64,000 nucleotides of DNA, taken from the NCBI GenBank assembly GCA_023627715.1, contig JAMAHW010000033.1, forward strand, positions 301,135-365,134, given 5' to 3'. Below are positions 1 through 12,196 of the stretch, piece by piece (positions within the stretch are counted from its first letter, which is position 1; each line of letters starts with the position of its first letter). Source of the stretch: Periconia sp. R9002 (Eukaryota > Ascomycota > Dothideomycetes > Pleosporales > Periconiaceae). Below the pieces are notes generated by a model that was not told the DNA's origin, searched no databases, and worked only from the letters and a program-made list of their open reading frames with translations. Both the position numbers and the translations under genes were made by a program.

Positions 1-228
1 CCTCCGCGTATCGCTTTCCCCAACCCGGAGCCCGTCAACGGCGATGTAGCGCACAGGAACAGTGCTGGCTGCTTGAAGGGACCTTTCACAACTGGTGTGA
101 TGATGGAGGGCAAGGATACCGGGGAAGGCTTTACGATTGCTATGATTGAGGCTAATCCTTCGGCTTTCATGGCGGATACGCACTCTAGTCTCGCGTTGCC
201 TGGCGCGGTCCGCGGGCAGCTTGCATAG
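1..228 (+). CDS. 3' end of an unrecognised gene
   Basis: An open frame runs from base 1 to a TAG at 226-228 and gives the last 75 residues of a protein whose start lies outside the window. Codon use is normal for a coding region here and the frame is free of stops, whereas the DNA that follows is AT-richer and full of stops. The fragment has a single cysteine, several methionines and a small-residue C-terminal tail; it shows no membrane segment and no retention or peroxisomal signal. I do not recognise the family and assign no function. Confidence 0.6.
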   Translation, partial: PPRIAFPNPEPVNGDVAHRNSAGCLKGPFTTGVMMEGKDTGEGFTIAMIEANPSAFMADTHSSLALPGAVRGQLA

Positions 229-3200
229 ATGATGGGTTGATTTTGTTCATGGTGCGAAGGGCGCAAAGCAAAGCGTATAAATGATAATGTACTAGTTTGA
301 TACTACCGAAGAATAAAAAGAGTCGAAGATGAGTGAACGTTTTGCTTTAAAAGCGTCCATATTGTCCCATCTCTCGAATTTTCAATTTCAAACGTCCATT
401 GCAATTTCCAAAATATGCATGCAAACACCTCGTTGCCAACATCTCTGGTTCTGTCTTCGGTTTTTTCGTAAAAATCTATTAGCTTTCCACACATGAATTC
501 TTCGTCCGTGTCTTTGTGGAATCTATCCAAAAAATTCCATCTTATGAATATATTCAGCCAAGCAAACAGACATGTTAAGTCTTGTTCCTCAATTAAAACG
601 GACTCCAAGGATCATGTACACACCTGATTCCCTCCCCAACTCCCCAACATACTTCTTTGTTGTTATGAATTTCAACAAAATATACTAAAATCACAACCAA
701 AAGACTCCCACATGAAATACAACTCGTCCGAATTTTGAATCCCAAAAACCTCCAGAAAAGGAGCATCATGTAAGTCATTTGTTGTTGGTTTAGACACGGC
801 CATAGAAAAACACGCGGACTTGTTTTATTGCTAATTTAGACACGGGCAGACAAGAAGAACATGGGTTCTTTTTGAAATAGTTTTAAACACGCAGAATCTT
901 CACTACATTGAAGTTAACAACTTTGCTTTCAAAACAATCTTTCAAACTCCATAATTTAGTTGTGAAACACATATTTCATTCTTCGTTTAGTCTCCCAAAA
1001 AATGGGTCAACACGACACAAATTTTAATCTGATTTTTATAGAGTCGACCAGAAACATGTACCCGGTGCAGCTGCTATTTCAGATGGGTGCATACTAGGGC
1101 CCAGAATTTGGTTCTAAGAATACTCAGAAAAGGCCACATGTGAGATTTTTCATGGTCGTTTAACGCGCACTTCTCCTTCCACATCAAAAAAAAACGAAAA
1201 TCGAATTAATCCGACTGTCGTAAAGCAATAGCCAGAGACTACCGGTATATGTGCTGCTCCCACTTTATAGCTAATTTGAAGGTTCGAATTTTTCAGGAAC
1301 ATAATAAGTTGTGATGTTGTATTTTATACACCAAATCCGGTTCTACCCTCATGTTGAAACATCTGTTGTCGTTTTTGCAAGTGAATCTAAAACAAAGAAA
1401 CAAATCCAACATGAGCAAGGCCCACTGAGCTTTTGGGTACTATCCTTTTAATGAATCTGATAAAAGGCAGAATCGACAAATTTTTCAATTTCGCTAATAT
1501 TAGTTCATGGCAATGGTAGTAGCGGTGTTTTCTTCATCGACACCTTCTTCTTAAATACCAAAACACGAACCTCAGATCATTCATGTGTAATATCCAATGT
1601 TGATTTAGATGCGCCTTTGCTTATGGGTTCCAGAAAATCTCCCAGGCATGGACATGAATATAGTGACGAAAAATTTGCAATGTACTCATCAGCCAAATTC
1701 ATTTCTAATTTGAATACCAAGTATCTAATGCCTGATCTTTTGCTGAGACAATCAGAGGAGATCTCGACACAATCCTCACATAAGAGGAGGATCTATTTCG
1801 TTTCAGGGCGAACCTCGAGAATCACGCATTGACCGGAGCCCGGTATTATTTAGAAGTTATCCCATGATGCTTTGGATTTTAACTTCCATAGATGAGAATA
1901 AAGTGTTGTTTAGCTTATATCTCATCCTCCCGCTAGGTGTTCGCAGATTCCTGCTTTACCACAGATTGTTTGGAAAGTCTAAAGACTACGAAAGACATAT
2001 GTTCTAACCAAGTGATGTTTTGTTAAATAGTCTACGAGTTCCTTATCAAGTTTCAAATTCTTTTGAAAATAGTCCCATTGGAAACTCATTAAGATTTAGA
2101 TTCAATATTGACTGAATATACCGCATTACACAATGCAATGTTTCGTACATTTAGAGAAAGACTGAGCAAAGGCCAGAGAGAGTATAGGCGCTCTAGACAT
2201 CATTTGTAACCAAAGGTGGTTCAAACTTAACCGCTGTTTAATCTCTGGCATTATAATATCGTCGTTAACCACTCAAGTTACGAAACGACGCCATCGAAAC
2301 AGCGATCATCCATTTGCTGATTTACAAGATCTGGTCGCTGTAATCATCTTCTAGCGGCCGTTGCAACATGTTTGAGATGGACTGAGTTTTTTAAACCCGG
2401 ACATCCAAGTCCACATAAGAAACCAGCGTTCATGTTCTGACTCCTGATGTCATTTCAGGTATAAAATCCCACACAAGAAACCATGCGTGTAGAGTTGCAG
2501 ACATTCAAAATGCTGCTGTCTATCTTCTGCCTTCACGAATTTGTCCTCGAGTTACACTACATATTTTAGCTTAACACAGATATGTTAACCTCAAACATAG
2601 AAGAGGCCACAGAACATGCTATTTTTGTTGTTGTTGTTTTCGATTTAAGAACCGCGAACATGTAAAGCGCTCGCTGAAGCTTTCAAATGTAGCGTATACT
2701 TTCGAAGATTATGTCCATGTTCTTGTCCGACTTTGTATTTCAGCAAAGGTCCGACAGAAAACATACTGCCTTTTTGTGATGTTCTGTCGAACACATGGTA
2801 TCCGACAGAGCCGGATTTCATAAAAACATTAACGATCCATGTAGAGTCTACAACACCCAAAGTAGTGGATTGCTTCCCCATAAAACTCGCAACTCGTTGT
2901 TTTCAAATAGGTGCCACAGAAAACTCATCGCCCAATCCGGTGTATATTTTCAGCGGAGAAACATGCTTTGAGCTGACCAGAACGTGTTTCATGAATGAAT
3001 CAACCTCATCATATTCATTGGTTTTGTTGATATTCCAAAAATTCAAGTAAGGCCTCTCCAGCTCACATAACTCTGTACGTTGCTGCGTTTCTACAGAATG
3101 CTGATCTACTCTAATTGATCATAAACCAGAAACATAATACCAGGTCTTGCCAAACAAGCACAGCCGACATCCACTTGTTTACCGTAGACTTTTATACGGT

Positions 3201-5221
3201 CAAAACATTTTCGTTGGTTCAACCGAGTTTTCCAGATCCAAAAAGTCCTCATGTTAGGACGTTTTACGGGCTGAGGAGTCCAGACATTGCTCGTGTACTT
3301 CTTCTATTGTTGTTCAGAGGTGGATATCGCTAACTGGGACAAGGACAAGGATCGAGGTCTCATCGAAGCAAATAACACATTTGTGCATCATTCATGTACG
3401 GATTGATTAATAGTAACAAGAGTGTCCTCTTTCTGTGAAGCGCCGTCAGGGACAGACCGATAGGTATTCAGGGGTGATCGATGATAAAGGCATGTCTTTT
3501 AAGAAGGTTGCTTTTTTAATATATTATCGAAAATTCCCCACGGCAAACACATCAAATTGTATTCCTTCAATTTGATTTAACGAATTGTCTAATCTCAATC
3601 CCTCCAAACAACAAAACATGAGAGAGCGTAATGGCAATTTACTTATTTAAGTTTTCAAAATTCCATATCCACAGAACATCGATACTCTGGGTTATCGCTT
3701 TCGATTGACAAAACCCCTCTTCTTTACCGGTTCCTCAGAGAAATCCGACAGAAGAAAAGTGCTACTCCATAGAATGATGTTCGCGCGACTTTTATACGAA
3801 ATTGAGATTCTAAAAACCTCAGAACATCATATCGACCAATATGTTCTTTAGGATTGATTCGACCAATACTCCCACATCCAAAAGAACCACAGGAATCTGT
3901 GTTATCATACTTTGCCTCAATAAACATTTCTTACAATGGCTTTGGTTTTTGGATAAAATTCCAAAGAGAAAACATGATGCAGGATAACAGTGATTTGGAG
4001 AGGAAGAACGGTATTGAACTCCAGCCCAGCAGGTCACAAACATAACCATTCTGGATTCACGTTTGTAATGCATAAAATCCGGTGCCATAATGATGTTTCA
4101 GCACAACGACTGAACCGATCAGGTTCCATGGACCCAACATGGCACGTTCATTTGCTGCTTTTCATGCTCTATTATGTGTGTCGAATGTTCTGTCGAAGTT
4201 CATGAATTGTAAACCATCTGTTTTTGGCAGCCCATGTTCTCAATATCCCGCATAGCCCCACGGCGAAGATCATTCGAAGTCAAATGTTCAAACTGTCATG
4301 GTAGAGTTCCTTCAGTCCTGATCGTGCTTGTAGCTTGTTCAGTATAGGTTGCGGTGCCGAGAACTATTTCGTTCTTTCGAAAATTCTCATGCAGTGGCTT
4401 TGTAACTTTTTTGGCCGGAAAAAAAATCTTGACGAAAAGATCCCGCAGATGACATGATCCAGTTGTAGGAAGCTTTGAATCAAGAAAAATCGTTAAAAAA
4501 AATCTCCACACAAGCCAGAAGCATGCAGTTGTGTTGGATGTGATTCAAATTTCGAAACTCCCCATGGCCAAACATTACCAAACATATCTCCCAGTTGGAC
4601 ACAGCGACCCATAGCTGCCTTTTCCGATTTTCTTTTGTGCTCGAATCTCGACACCCCAGAAACATATGGATCTCCCACAGTTTTTTAGATTCCACCCCCA
4701 ATCCCCCAAGGCAAAAAGCCCTTGAACAGTGTGAAGAAAGAAAGAAGGAAAAGAAGCAGAGAACGAGAAAAAAGCGTGCTTTATATACCCTTCTCATTGC
4801 CGCTAACACAGACCACGTACCAGTATGAAAGAGTTCGATCAGTAATCTTACATGTCATGAGGTATGATTCTGCGTAACGTGAGGAAGCATTGGGATTTGT
4901 TATAATCTATGCACGAGCGCTTCTCCTATCGAATGGAAGGGATATCACACCGCCGCAATACAATCTGATCATACAAGCCTAGCATCAAGGAAAGTCGGTG
5001 AAGTGGATTGGATTGGAGTGAGGTGAGGTGAGGTGGTCATTACAGGATACCTGGATAGATAGAATTGCAAGGAAAATGGGGTATGTATATAGAGTAATCG
5101 CTGCCAACCAAAAGACTAAAATCAATAAGAACGCCGATAAAAATGCATGACACCCCTCCCAACGCAGCCTTTCCCTCGCAAGATGCCGGGAATGCAGAAA
5201 GAAACACATAAGATCTAAGCC
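229..5221. other. Gene-free interval
   Basis: All open frames here are short (at most about 110 codons), show no family resemblance and lack plausible splice partners. The DNA is AT-richer than the flanking genes and holds the recurring module described separately. The last 240 bases (about 4985-5221) are probably the 3' UTR of the minus-strand gene that ends at 5222. I see no RNA gene. Confidence 0.6.
690..4670 (+). repeat. Degenerate short interspersed module, about 20 copies
   Basis: In this gene-free block a motif close to (C/G)CACAGAAA(A)CATG recurs on the + strand, often preceded within 20-30 nt by a T-run and an ATTCC-AAAAA stretch. Examples lie near 748, 1046, 1122, 1628, 2402, 2463, 2605, 2749, 2911, 2953, 3122, 3664, 3741, 3808, 3957, 4501 and 4648. 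Inverted relatives (ATGTTCTGTCGAA) lie near 2779 and 4184. GACTTTTATACG occurs at about 3187 and 3787. Several spacings are near 145 or 73 bp (2463-2605-2749, 3664-3808-3957, 4501-4648). This suggests a decayed satellite or tandem array, but the copies are far from identical. No transposase or reverse transcriptase reading frame is visible. Confidence 0.5.
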
Positions 5222-6586
5222 TTAGGGACCACCCTTTGGTTTCTGCGACCACTCCTTGAACCTCCGGGGCCGTGCGGAAATTAGCACGTATCGGTCTGTT
5301 TTGGGGTCGTACGCGGCAAAAACTTCGAGATTGAGCTTTGCTCGGTCGCCCACAATTTCAATCATACCCGAGACCTCGACCGCCCCCCTCGGCAACGGCG
5401 GTGGATCGCGTGGGCGGCTTTGTAGCCATTTGCCACGGAAGAATCGCATATCCATAACGGGCAACTCTTTAGCTTTTGGCAGAGTAATTCCAAAAGCGTT
5501 GTAGGTCGGACCGCTTGACGATGATGAGGGGGATGTTGCTGATTGGGGTTCAGTAGATGGTGCCGAGGATGAGGATGCGGGTGTGGAAGCGGATGGCGCC
5601 GTACTGGATGGGGTGGATGGATTGGATGCGGGCGAGGTTGGAATCTTAGGAAATATGACATTCTGAACTGTACCAGAGTTGGATTCTGACTCCCAACCCA
5701 TCTGCTTTTTGGCCGCTCCCCATAAGCTGACGGCTCTCCTCCACGAATCTTCACCAATAGACTTGGCGACAGCTGTCGGCATCAAAACGTTATTGAAGAG
5801 GGAATGATATTCCCGGTCTACGTCTCGGGTTGCCCGTCGTAAGGTCAAATCCTCTGTTAGTTCCCATCCCGGCCGCTCATACTCGACCGGGGGAGCATCC
5901 GGGAAGAAGACCTCCACCCAGATCGCACCCATGTTAGGATTGATGTTGCCCAGGAGTTGCGTCCATTGTGGTATTTTAGCGACTCTGGTACGCACAATGG
6001 CTACCAGTTTCGCTCGTATCTTGTCAATGCGGTCGCGGTCTGGTGCGAGTTTGATGAATTCTTGCCACTCTGGATCCGAGGCTTTAAAAAATTCCGTACG
6101 CTTTGGTCTTGAGAGGCCGGTGGGAAAGAAGAAAAGCGTTTCCTCTTCCTCCTCGTCCTCATCGTATTCCTCAAATCCGTCATCCTCGTCCTCTTCATCT
6201 TCGCCATCCTCCACTTCACCTTTGCCTTTGTCGGCGGCCTGATCTGCATTGTTGTCCACCTCTGGTTTACTCTGTCGCACGCCCTCACGCTGTGATTGCT
6301 CTTCTTCGTCTTCCTCTAATAGGGCGTCCAACACCCTAGCGAAGGCATAAAGACCGGAGGTCCAGAAAACTACGTTTACAAGGCGCCTTTGACCGGGTTA
6401 GCAATTAGAACCGCGCGGTTATGTCGCACAAACTCACGTCTTCGTGAAGATGGGCTTTTTGAAGGCAACCCTCTGGACCCGTATCGTCTGGTGGCCATCG
6501 CGAGCCGCTGAACGCACTGCCGACGACGTCGATGGGCCCCTCCGGAATAGCGAAAAGCTCCTCCGCAATATCTGTGCTCTGAACAT
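5222..6586 (-). CDS. Conserved fungal protein, probably mitochondrial membrane
   Basis: Two exons (6586-6438 and 6386-5222) with a 51-nt intron (GTGAGT donor, GCTAAC branch site) give 437 residues. The chosen start yields an N-terminus rich in Arg, Ser and hydrophobic residues without acids, as in a mitochondrial presequence. An in-frame start at 6736 is possible but looks less natural. Just after the junction comes a short hydrophobic stretch (FWTSGLYAFARVLDALL), then a strongly acidic region (about residues 70-135), a folded domain, a Ser/Pro/Thr-rich linker (about residues 300-345) and a C-terminal beta-rich domain containing VSGMIEIVGDRAKLNLEVF. The architecture (presequence, one membrane anchor, soluble domain) suggests an inner-membrane protein. 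I do not recognise the family with certainty and give no reaction. A second in-frame acceptor slightly downstream would shorten the protein by six residues. Confidence 0.65.
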
Positions 6587-6883
6587 GTGCAAGGCGACCC
6601 TGGGGCGGGGGTTGAGGCTACCGTGGGCGGGTGAGGTGTAGGGTCGACATCTATTCGCAGCAGCTGGCGAGGAACGGGTAAAGGTACCGTGGTAAGAATC
6701 TAATTTGAAGGAGAAGAGTCTTAGGTTAAAGGTCATTAGGTGTTGGGGAGTGGAATGAGGGAGGGTTGCACCACGCTAGACCCTTCTTGGCGCCAGCGAG
6801 GAGGGCTGGAGCTTTCCACTACTGACGTCTGTCTCTGCACCTATCGACCATCCTAGACCACCCACGACATCGCCATCGCCATC
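6587..6883. promoter_or_regulatory. Divergent promoter region
   Basis: About 300 bp separate the minus-strand mitochondrial-protein gene from the plus-strand Vps3844 gene, so both start sites probably share this region. No clear TATA box is seen. Confidence 0.45.
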
Positions 6884-8140
6884 ATGAAGCTGTCCTGGGG
6901 CCTCACACTAACCTCGCTGTGCAGCGCAGCGTCCGCCGCAAGAGATGCGCACGTATACATGTACGATGCGAAAGCCGGTTCCCCAGAGCAGACGCCATCG
7001 TCGGTGACGCCTGAAACAGCTCGATTGATCCTCGCAAGACGGCTGGGTCTGTCGGATTTCCACACATTGGACAACCCAACTGCGGAAACGATTCGGAATC
7101 TCAATATTTATGGAGGAAAACACCCAAAGTTCTTTGGTGGAAAGGGACAGTATGAGTTGAAGACGAAACAGTTGCTGTGGCTAGATGAGGTAGATGAGAT
7201 TGAAGGTATATGAACTGGATACGAACAACCACAGCCAGGGCTGATGATTGAAACAGCGCTCGCATCTTGCTTCGAGGAAAAGGAGTGGCTCAGATTAACT
7301 ATCTCCGATGCCCCCTCCACCTCCGACAACGAACGTCTTCTCGCAGACATGGTACAGCAGGCGAGGAGCCTAGCTGGCAGTGAGCACGACCCGTATCAAC
7401 AAGACATGGATCGCGGTGTCCTTTTTCCCAATGAGGACCTGACCGTCGCACATCTCAAACTCAAAGACCTTACACCGCCGGCCGATGATAACAAATGCTC
7501 ATTCTTATCTCTTATCAACCCCTACCCCGACATGACCGTTGTGTTGATGCCGCCATCCTCCCCCAAGTCAAAGCGACGTGTCCAGCCCTACGGAACTTAC
7601 CTGATGCCATCCGCGGATCAATCCCGCCGCGAGGTCGCTGAAGCTCAGGTTTCAAAAGAAACACCCCTCTCTTTGGCTTCTGCTATCGCCAACGTCCCCG
7701 ACGATCTCGAGGATTTCCCCGTCGTTACTGCCGCCAAAGGCAAGGGTAATAACACCACAGCCCCCCTCGGAATCCTCAAGACCTGCTACGAGTCCCAGTC
7801 CAAGTGCTCGACCGCCACCAACGGCTGCACAGGCCACGGAAAGTGCGTGAACCGGAACGGTGGCAAGAAAGAGAGAGGATTTGATTGCTGGCACTGTGCT
7901 TGCGAGGCTGAGGTCAAGATGCACGACGGAAAGGGTATGGAGACCAGCAAGAAGACTGTCTACTGGGGCGGACCGGCTTGCCAGAAGAAGGACATCTCCG
8001 TACCTTTCTGGTTGCTCGCGGGCACCACTGTTCTGTTTGCCTTCTTGATTAGTTCGGGCATCGGATTGATGTACTCCATGGGGAGTGAAGAGCTCCCAAG
8101 CGTCATTGGTGCCGGTGTGAGCGGCCCGTCGAGGAAGTAA
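6884..8140 (+). CDS. Vps3844 / DUF3844 type I membrane protein
   Basis: Exons 6884-7205 and 7257-8140 with a 51-nt intron (GTATAT donor, CTGAT branch site) give 401 residues. Residues 1-19 form a signal peptide (MKLSWGLTLTSLCSAASA). The C-terminal third has the cysteine-rich EGF-like segment of the DUF3844 family, now named Vps3844 C-terminal domain, with eight or more cysteines including CWHCACEAE. A single membrane segment follows (FWLLAGTTVLFAFLISSGIG) with a short cytosolic tail. The luminal N-terminal part is poorly conserved in the family and carries an N-glycosylation motif (NNTT). Family members are fungal ER or vacuolar-pathway proteins implicated in vacuolar sorting; the exact role is not known to me. 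The frame is intact and the length is typical. Confidence 0.85.
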
Positions 8141-8591
8141 AAGATTGTACGAATGACAGGGGAAGATGAACGACAGGGGAAGAAGAGTTGTATATGAAGT
8201 ATCTGCTGTACGACGAAAGATTTCTTTGGAATAGGATAGAGTGTGTGAGCGTGTAACATCACCAAGTGCGAAATGGTCTGTATGGGGGTAATGGCGTTCA
8301 TAGCATTGCAATTGTATTTAGTTGAAACATTCCGCGAACAGTGTCGATGGGCTTAACCAGAAAATGAATTTCTACGCTTCGATATGGAAAAGGTAGATGC
8401 CGCAGAAGAAGGAGAAGAAGAAAAATGCTCATACAATGTGAGACTTCCCCCGTACGAGTTGATCCGATGTTCCACAACACCGCAACGCCAGCAATGCAAA
8501 GTCTACGAGATCCCGGCCTACCGCCTCCAGTTATACTACCATCATGTACAAAGTCCCTGTCCCTGTCCCCGTCCCCTCTAAGAGTCAAAAT
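8141..8591. other. Convergent 3' region without a gene
   Basis: The interval lies between two convergent genes and should hold both 3' UTRs. Near 8553-8576 there is a short run of GTCCCTGTCCC-type repeats. No other feature is seen. Confidence 0.5.
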
Positions 8592-9369
8592 CTAGTTTTT
8601 GCCCTTCTTCTTCCTTCCCTTGCCCGTCTTCTCCGCAGGTCCACCGCCCTCCACCAGCACGGCGTCCTCGCTGCCGGCAATGCTCCCAGAGACACTACCC
8701 GCAACGCTTCCGGCCGTCGGGCTCTTGATCTTCTCCTCATCTAGCTCTTTCATAAACTCCGTCTGGATTTGAGATTTGCGCTTGTCCCACCATTCCCTTT
8801 CGGACTGGGCCGTTGATAGGATCTCTGAGACGCGCTCGCGGATCTGGTCGTTTTGCAGCATTTCTGAAGCGGATTGGAAAATGGTTTGACCCCAGTTAGG
8901 GGCGAAAGCGTTGGCCTGGGAAATCCATTAGTCTCTAACGCAAACTCCTGCAAGGTTAGGAAAGAAAGCCTACCTCAGTAACAACGTCCCTCAATTCATC
9001 CTCAATCTCCTTCTCAGCGCGCTGGAACCTCTGCCACAAATCATCGCCCACACTGCCCCTCTGCAGCAACACCTGCAGCGCCTGCTTCGCATTCCGGATC
9101 GCCATGATGCGCGTAATGTCCTCGGTAGCGCGGCGCAACAGCGCAGCCTTTAGGATGCTGTCTGGACATTTTGGCTCTTCCATGTGCAGGAGCGACAGGT
9201 AGATGTTGCGCTGGAGGTGAGGCGGGAACCATGGCTCGAGGGAGGCGGCCTTTGCAGCGGTGCGCTTGCGGTAGATGGAGCTGAAGGTGTACAGAGAGCC
9301 CACGAGGATGAAGAGGTAGGCGATGGGGACCAGGAGCATGAGCCAGTCGATTGCGTCGAAGGGCCACAT
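8592..9369 (-). CDS. sec66: Sec66/Sec71 subunit of the post-translational ER translocon
   Basis: Exons 9369-8974 and 8915-8592 with a 58-nt intron (GTAGGC donor) give 239 residues. The N-terminus has one membrane anchor (WLMLLVPIAYLFILVGSLY). It is followed by the family landmarks SLEPWFPPHLQRNIYLSLL, a leucine-rich helical segment with ALLRRATEDI, and across the junction NAFAPNWGQTIFQSASEML, which matches the Sec66 family signature. Yeast Sec71/Sec66 pairs with Sec72 in the Sec62/63 complex and helps import of secretory precursors into the ER. The protein is about 30 residues longer than in yeast because of a Gly/Ser-rich tail that ends in a lysine cluster, which is common in filamentous fungi. 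Frame and family agreement across the junction are strong. Confidence 0.92.
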
Positions 9370-9871
9370 TTTGGCGGTGGTGGGATGTTGCGGATCCTAC
9401 AGTCGACAGACACTCTTATAGCGGTTCCGAAATGGGAGAGATTGACTCTGGTTTTTTCTGGGTTTTTTTTCTCGATTTAAAGTTCAAAGGAGCGACGGGA
9501 GCATTAGAAACGTGGAAGGTGGAGGCGGAGGGGTGATGTAAAGACGGGATCAGCGAAACGAATTGTCTGTCCTGATCTGTGTCGACAACTAAATGATTAA
9601 CTGTCCTTTGTACGCGCCTTTCCCGCTAATTAGCCACACCACAGACTCCGACCCCTCACCCCTGCCGCCTCTAGCCCTTTAGCGAGCCCGCCGCAGGCAG
9701 GCGCGTCATCCTTTCGAGCGCCTTCTGTGACGGACTTCCTTCATCTTCGCCTTCACTTCTGTTTGTCTGCTTCTTTCACCTCAGGTACACGTGCTAAACC
9801 ATTGCTTGCTAGGATAAAAAACCCACGGCACTTTCTTCGACGGCTTCAACACTCGCACCGCCGGCAGCGCT
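9370..9871. promoter_or_regulatory. Divergent promoter region sec66 / npl4
   Basis: Half a kilobase separates the two divergent starts. It holds pyrimidine-rich stretches upstream of npl4, but no RNA gene or credible small gene. Two short open frames here run antisense to or out of frame with sec66 and are not supported. Confidence 0.45.
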
Positions 9872-11869
9872 ATGATACTGCGATTTGTGAGCAAAGAGGG
9901 CCGGTTCCGGCTCAACGTCGAACCCACGACCACATTCACGGATGTCATACCCCAGATAGCGGAGAAGCTACCTTCAAATGTCGACATTTCGAGCATTAGT
10001 GTCAGCAACAAACCGCACGGAGGCGATGCGAGGAAAATCAACACGCTGCAAGGCATATCATTCAAGCAAGTGGGCTTGACGTGAGTAGCTCCCCTCCCTT
10101 GCCCACCACAACTGACATCTCCTGTAGCCACGGTGCAGAGCTGTTTCTCGACTTCCAGGAACAAAATACCCCAACAAACGGCCATGCTGCAGCTCCAACC
10201 GGCGCCGCCCGCCTGAATGGCAAGCCCGTCGATCCCTCCGAAGCTCCTTCCGTGCCACTCGGCTCACCTACACAGCTGATAAAGAACCCGTGGGAGGTGG
10301 TGAAGCAATCGCCATTGGATGATAGGTTAGACAAGCTTGATGGGAAGATTCCGAGGAAGCTGGACCAGAAGATGTGCAGGCATGGCCCCAAAGGCATGTG
10401 CGATTACTGCATGCCGTTGGAGCCGTACGCGCTGGAATATTTGGAGGATAAGAAGATCAAGCACCTCTCATTCCATTCGTATCTAAGGAAGATCAACGCT
10501 GGAAAGAACAAACCCGAAAGCGGCACATCATATATGCCTCCGTTGAGCGAACCCTATTTCCGCGTTCGACCGGACTGCCCGTCTGGCCACAAGCCTTTCC
10601 CCGACGGTATTTGCACGAAATGCCAACCAAGTGCCATCTCGCTCCAACCACAAGAGTTCCGCATGGTGGATCACGTCGAGTTCGCATCGATAGCGGTAGC
10701 CGACGACATTGTTAATTTTTGGCGCATGACGGGCACTCAACGGTTAGGTTTCATGTACGGACGATACGAAGAATACACCGAGGTGCCTCTGGGAACCAAA
10801 GCCGTGGTAGAAGCCATCTACGAACCTCCGCAAGTCAACGAAACGGACGGAATATCACTGAGCGAGTGGGAGAACGAGGCAGAGATTGACGAGATGGCGC
10901 GCCAATGTGGGCTGCAGCGTGTCGGTGTCATCTTCACGGATCTGCTGGATGCGGGGCAAGGTGATGGAACAGTCATTTGCAAGCGACATATTGATTCCTA
11001 CTTCCTCTCTTCCTTGGAGATTGTGTTTGCAGCACGATACCAAGCGAAATACCCCCGACCGACGAAGTGGAGCGAGACGGGCAAGTTTGGATCCAACTTT
11101 GTCACATGCGTAATAAGCGGCGATACGGAAGGCCAGATTGGTATTTCCTCGTATCAAGCATCCAACACTGCTGTGGAAATGGTCAAAGCAGACATTGTCG
11201 AGCCGTCGGCAGAACCGTCTGTCATGCTGGTACAATCTGAAGATGACAACGAAGCACTCAACAAAGCACGATATATCCCGGAAGTCTTTTACCGCAAGAA
11301 GAACGAATACGGCGCAAATGTCCAGGAGAACGCGAAACCGGCGTTCCCGGTCGATTACCTCCTCGTCACACTTACACACGGTTTCCCCAACAAGCCCAAC
11401 CCAATGTTCACTGGCCCGAAATTCAAGATCGAGAACCGGGAGGTCATTGGCGAGATGCAGGATGTTTCAGAACTGGCCAAAGCACTCAAAGCACGAGCAA
11501 ATGGCCTCGCTCTCAATACTACAAGTGGTCTTAATGCTGTTTCCAATTTCCATCTCCTATGCTTCATCCACAGCCTAGGCATTCTTGCAAAGGTATGTTT
11601 CCATTTTCTTTCCGTTATTTTGTACACTAACTCACAGGCTACAGGACGAAGAAGCGCTCCTCGCCAAGGTGGCGTCTGAGCACGACCTCTCCCAAGGCAT
11701 GCAGCTGCAGCAAACAGGTGGCTGGGCGACACTCCTGACGATACTCAGGGAAACCGGTGAGCGACCCCCGAAACGCCCCTCCCCTTATGTAGATGCTTCG
11801 ATGGGCTCGGACTCCGATTCTGCACAGTTAGCTAAGAGGGTTAAGGGGGTTAGCTTGAAAGGAAAGTGA
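9872..11869 (+). CDS. npl4: Npl4, Cdc48 cofactor for ubiquitinated substrates
   Basis: Exons 9872-10080, 10128-11592 and 11645-11869 (introns of 47 and 52 nt) give 632 residues. The N-terminus is a ubiquitin-like UBX-type fold (about residues 1-70, beginning [16 protein letters not shown]). Next comes the Npl4 zinc finger with [19 protein letters not shown], then the MPN-like core with [11 protein letters not shown] and [19 protein letters not shown], and a C-terminal helical part ending in the [10 protein letters not shown] motif. Npl4 binds Ufd1 and the Cdc48 AAA ATPase and unfolds polyubiquitinated proteins in ER-associated degradation and at chromatin. All landmark cysteines of the zinc finger are present. 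Both junctions keep the frame and restore the family sequence. Length is typical of filamentous fungi. Confidence 0.95.
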
Positions 11870-12196
11870 TGATGTTTCCGATTGAAGCGCTCCTGTTCAT
11901 AGGTTTCTCACACCGATCGACGTTTAAGGCATGCGAGGTCCATGTATTGGGAATGGATAGTAAGGAGGTGTGGCTCAGGTTGCTTCGGCATATGGGAATA
12001 AATGGGATGGATTATATGGGCATGGGCATAGCATCAATCAAAAATGACTTGAATTTCCACTGAGCGATATTTAAATGTGAAGTAGTGGTGAGGGTGGCTC
12101 GAGCGTTGAGGTGTGAACACGCGCTTGCCGTTCTCGCGTCGCGCGTACCACTTTAACTTTTCCGCGTCATCACCCTAAACCTCACAACACCACATC
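11870..12196. other. Intergenic region upstream of rfc2
   Basis: It holds the npl4 3' UTR and the rfc2 promoter. A CG-rich patch with MCB-like cores is listed separately. No gene is seen. Confidence 0.5.
12117..12167 (+). promoter_or_regulatory. MCB-like G1/S elements upstream of rfc2
   Basis: Within 80 bp of the rfc2 start lie ACACGCGC, a CGCGTCGCGCGT cluster and TCCGCGTC. These resemble the ACGCGT core bound by MBF, which drives replication genes at G1/S in yeasts. No perfect ACGCGT is present, so this is a suggestion from position and sequence only. Confidence 0.35.

Noticed and set aside
229..4984. Recent transposon or RIP-mutated transposon
   Set aside because: No terminal repeats, target-site duplication, transposase or reverse-transcriptase remnant could be read, and AT content is only moderately raised. 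The recurring short module is reported instead.
7652..8311. 219-codon minus-strand frame
   Set aside because: Antisense to the Vps3844 exon, which has a clear signal peptide, cysteine domain and membrane segment.
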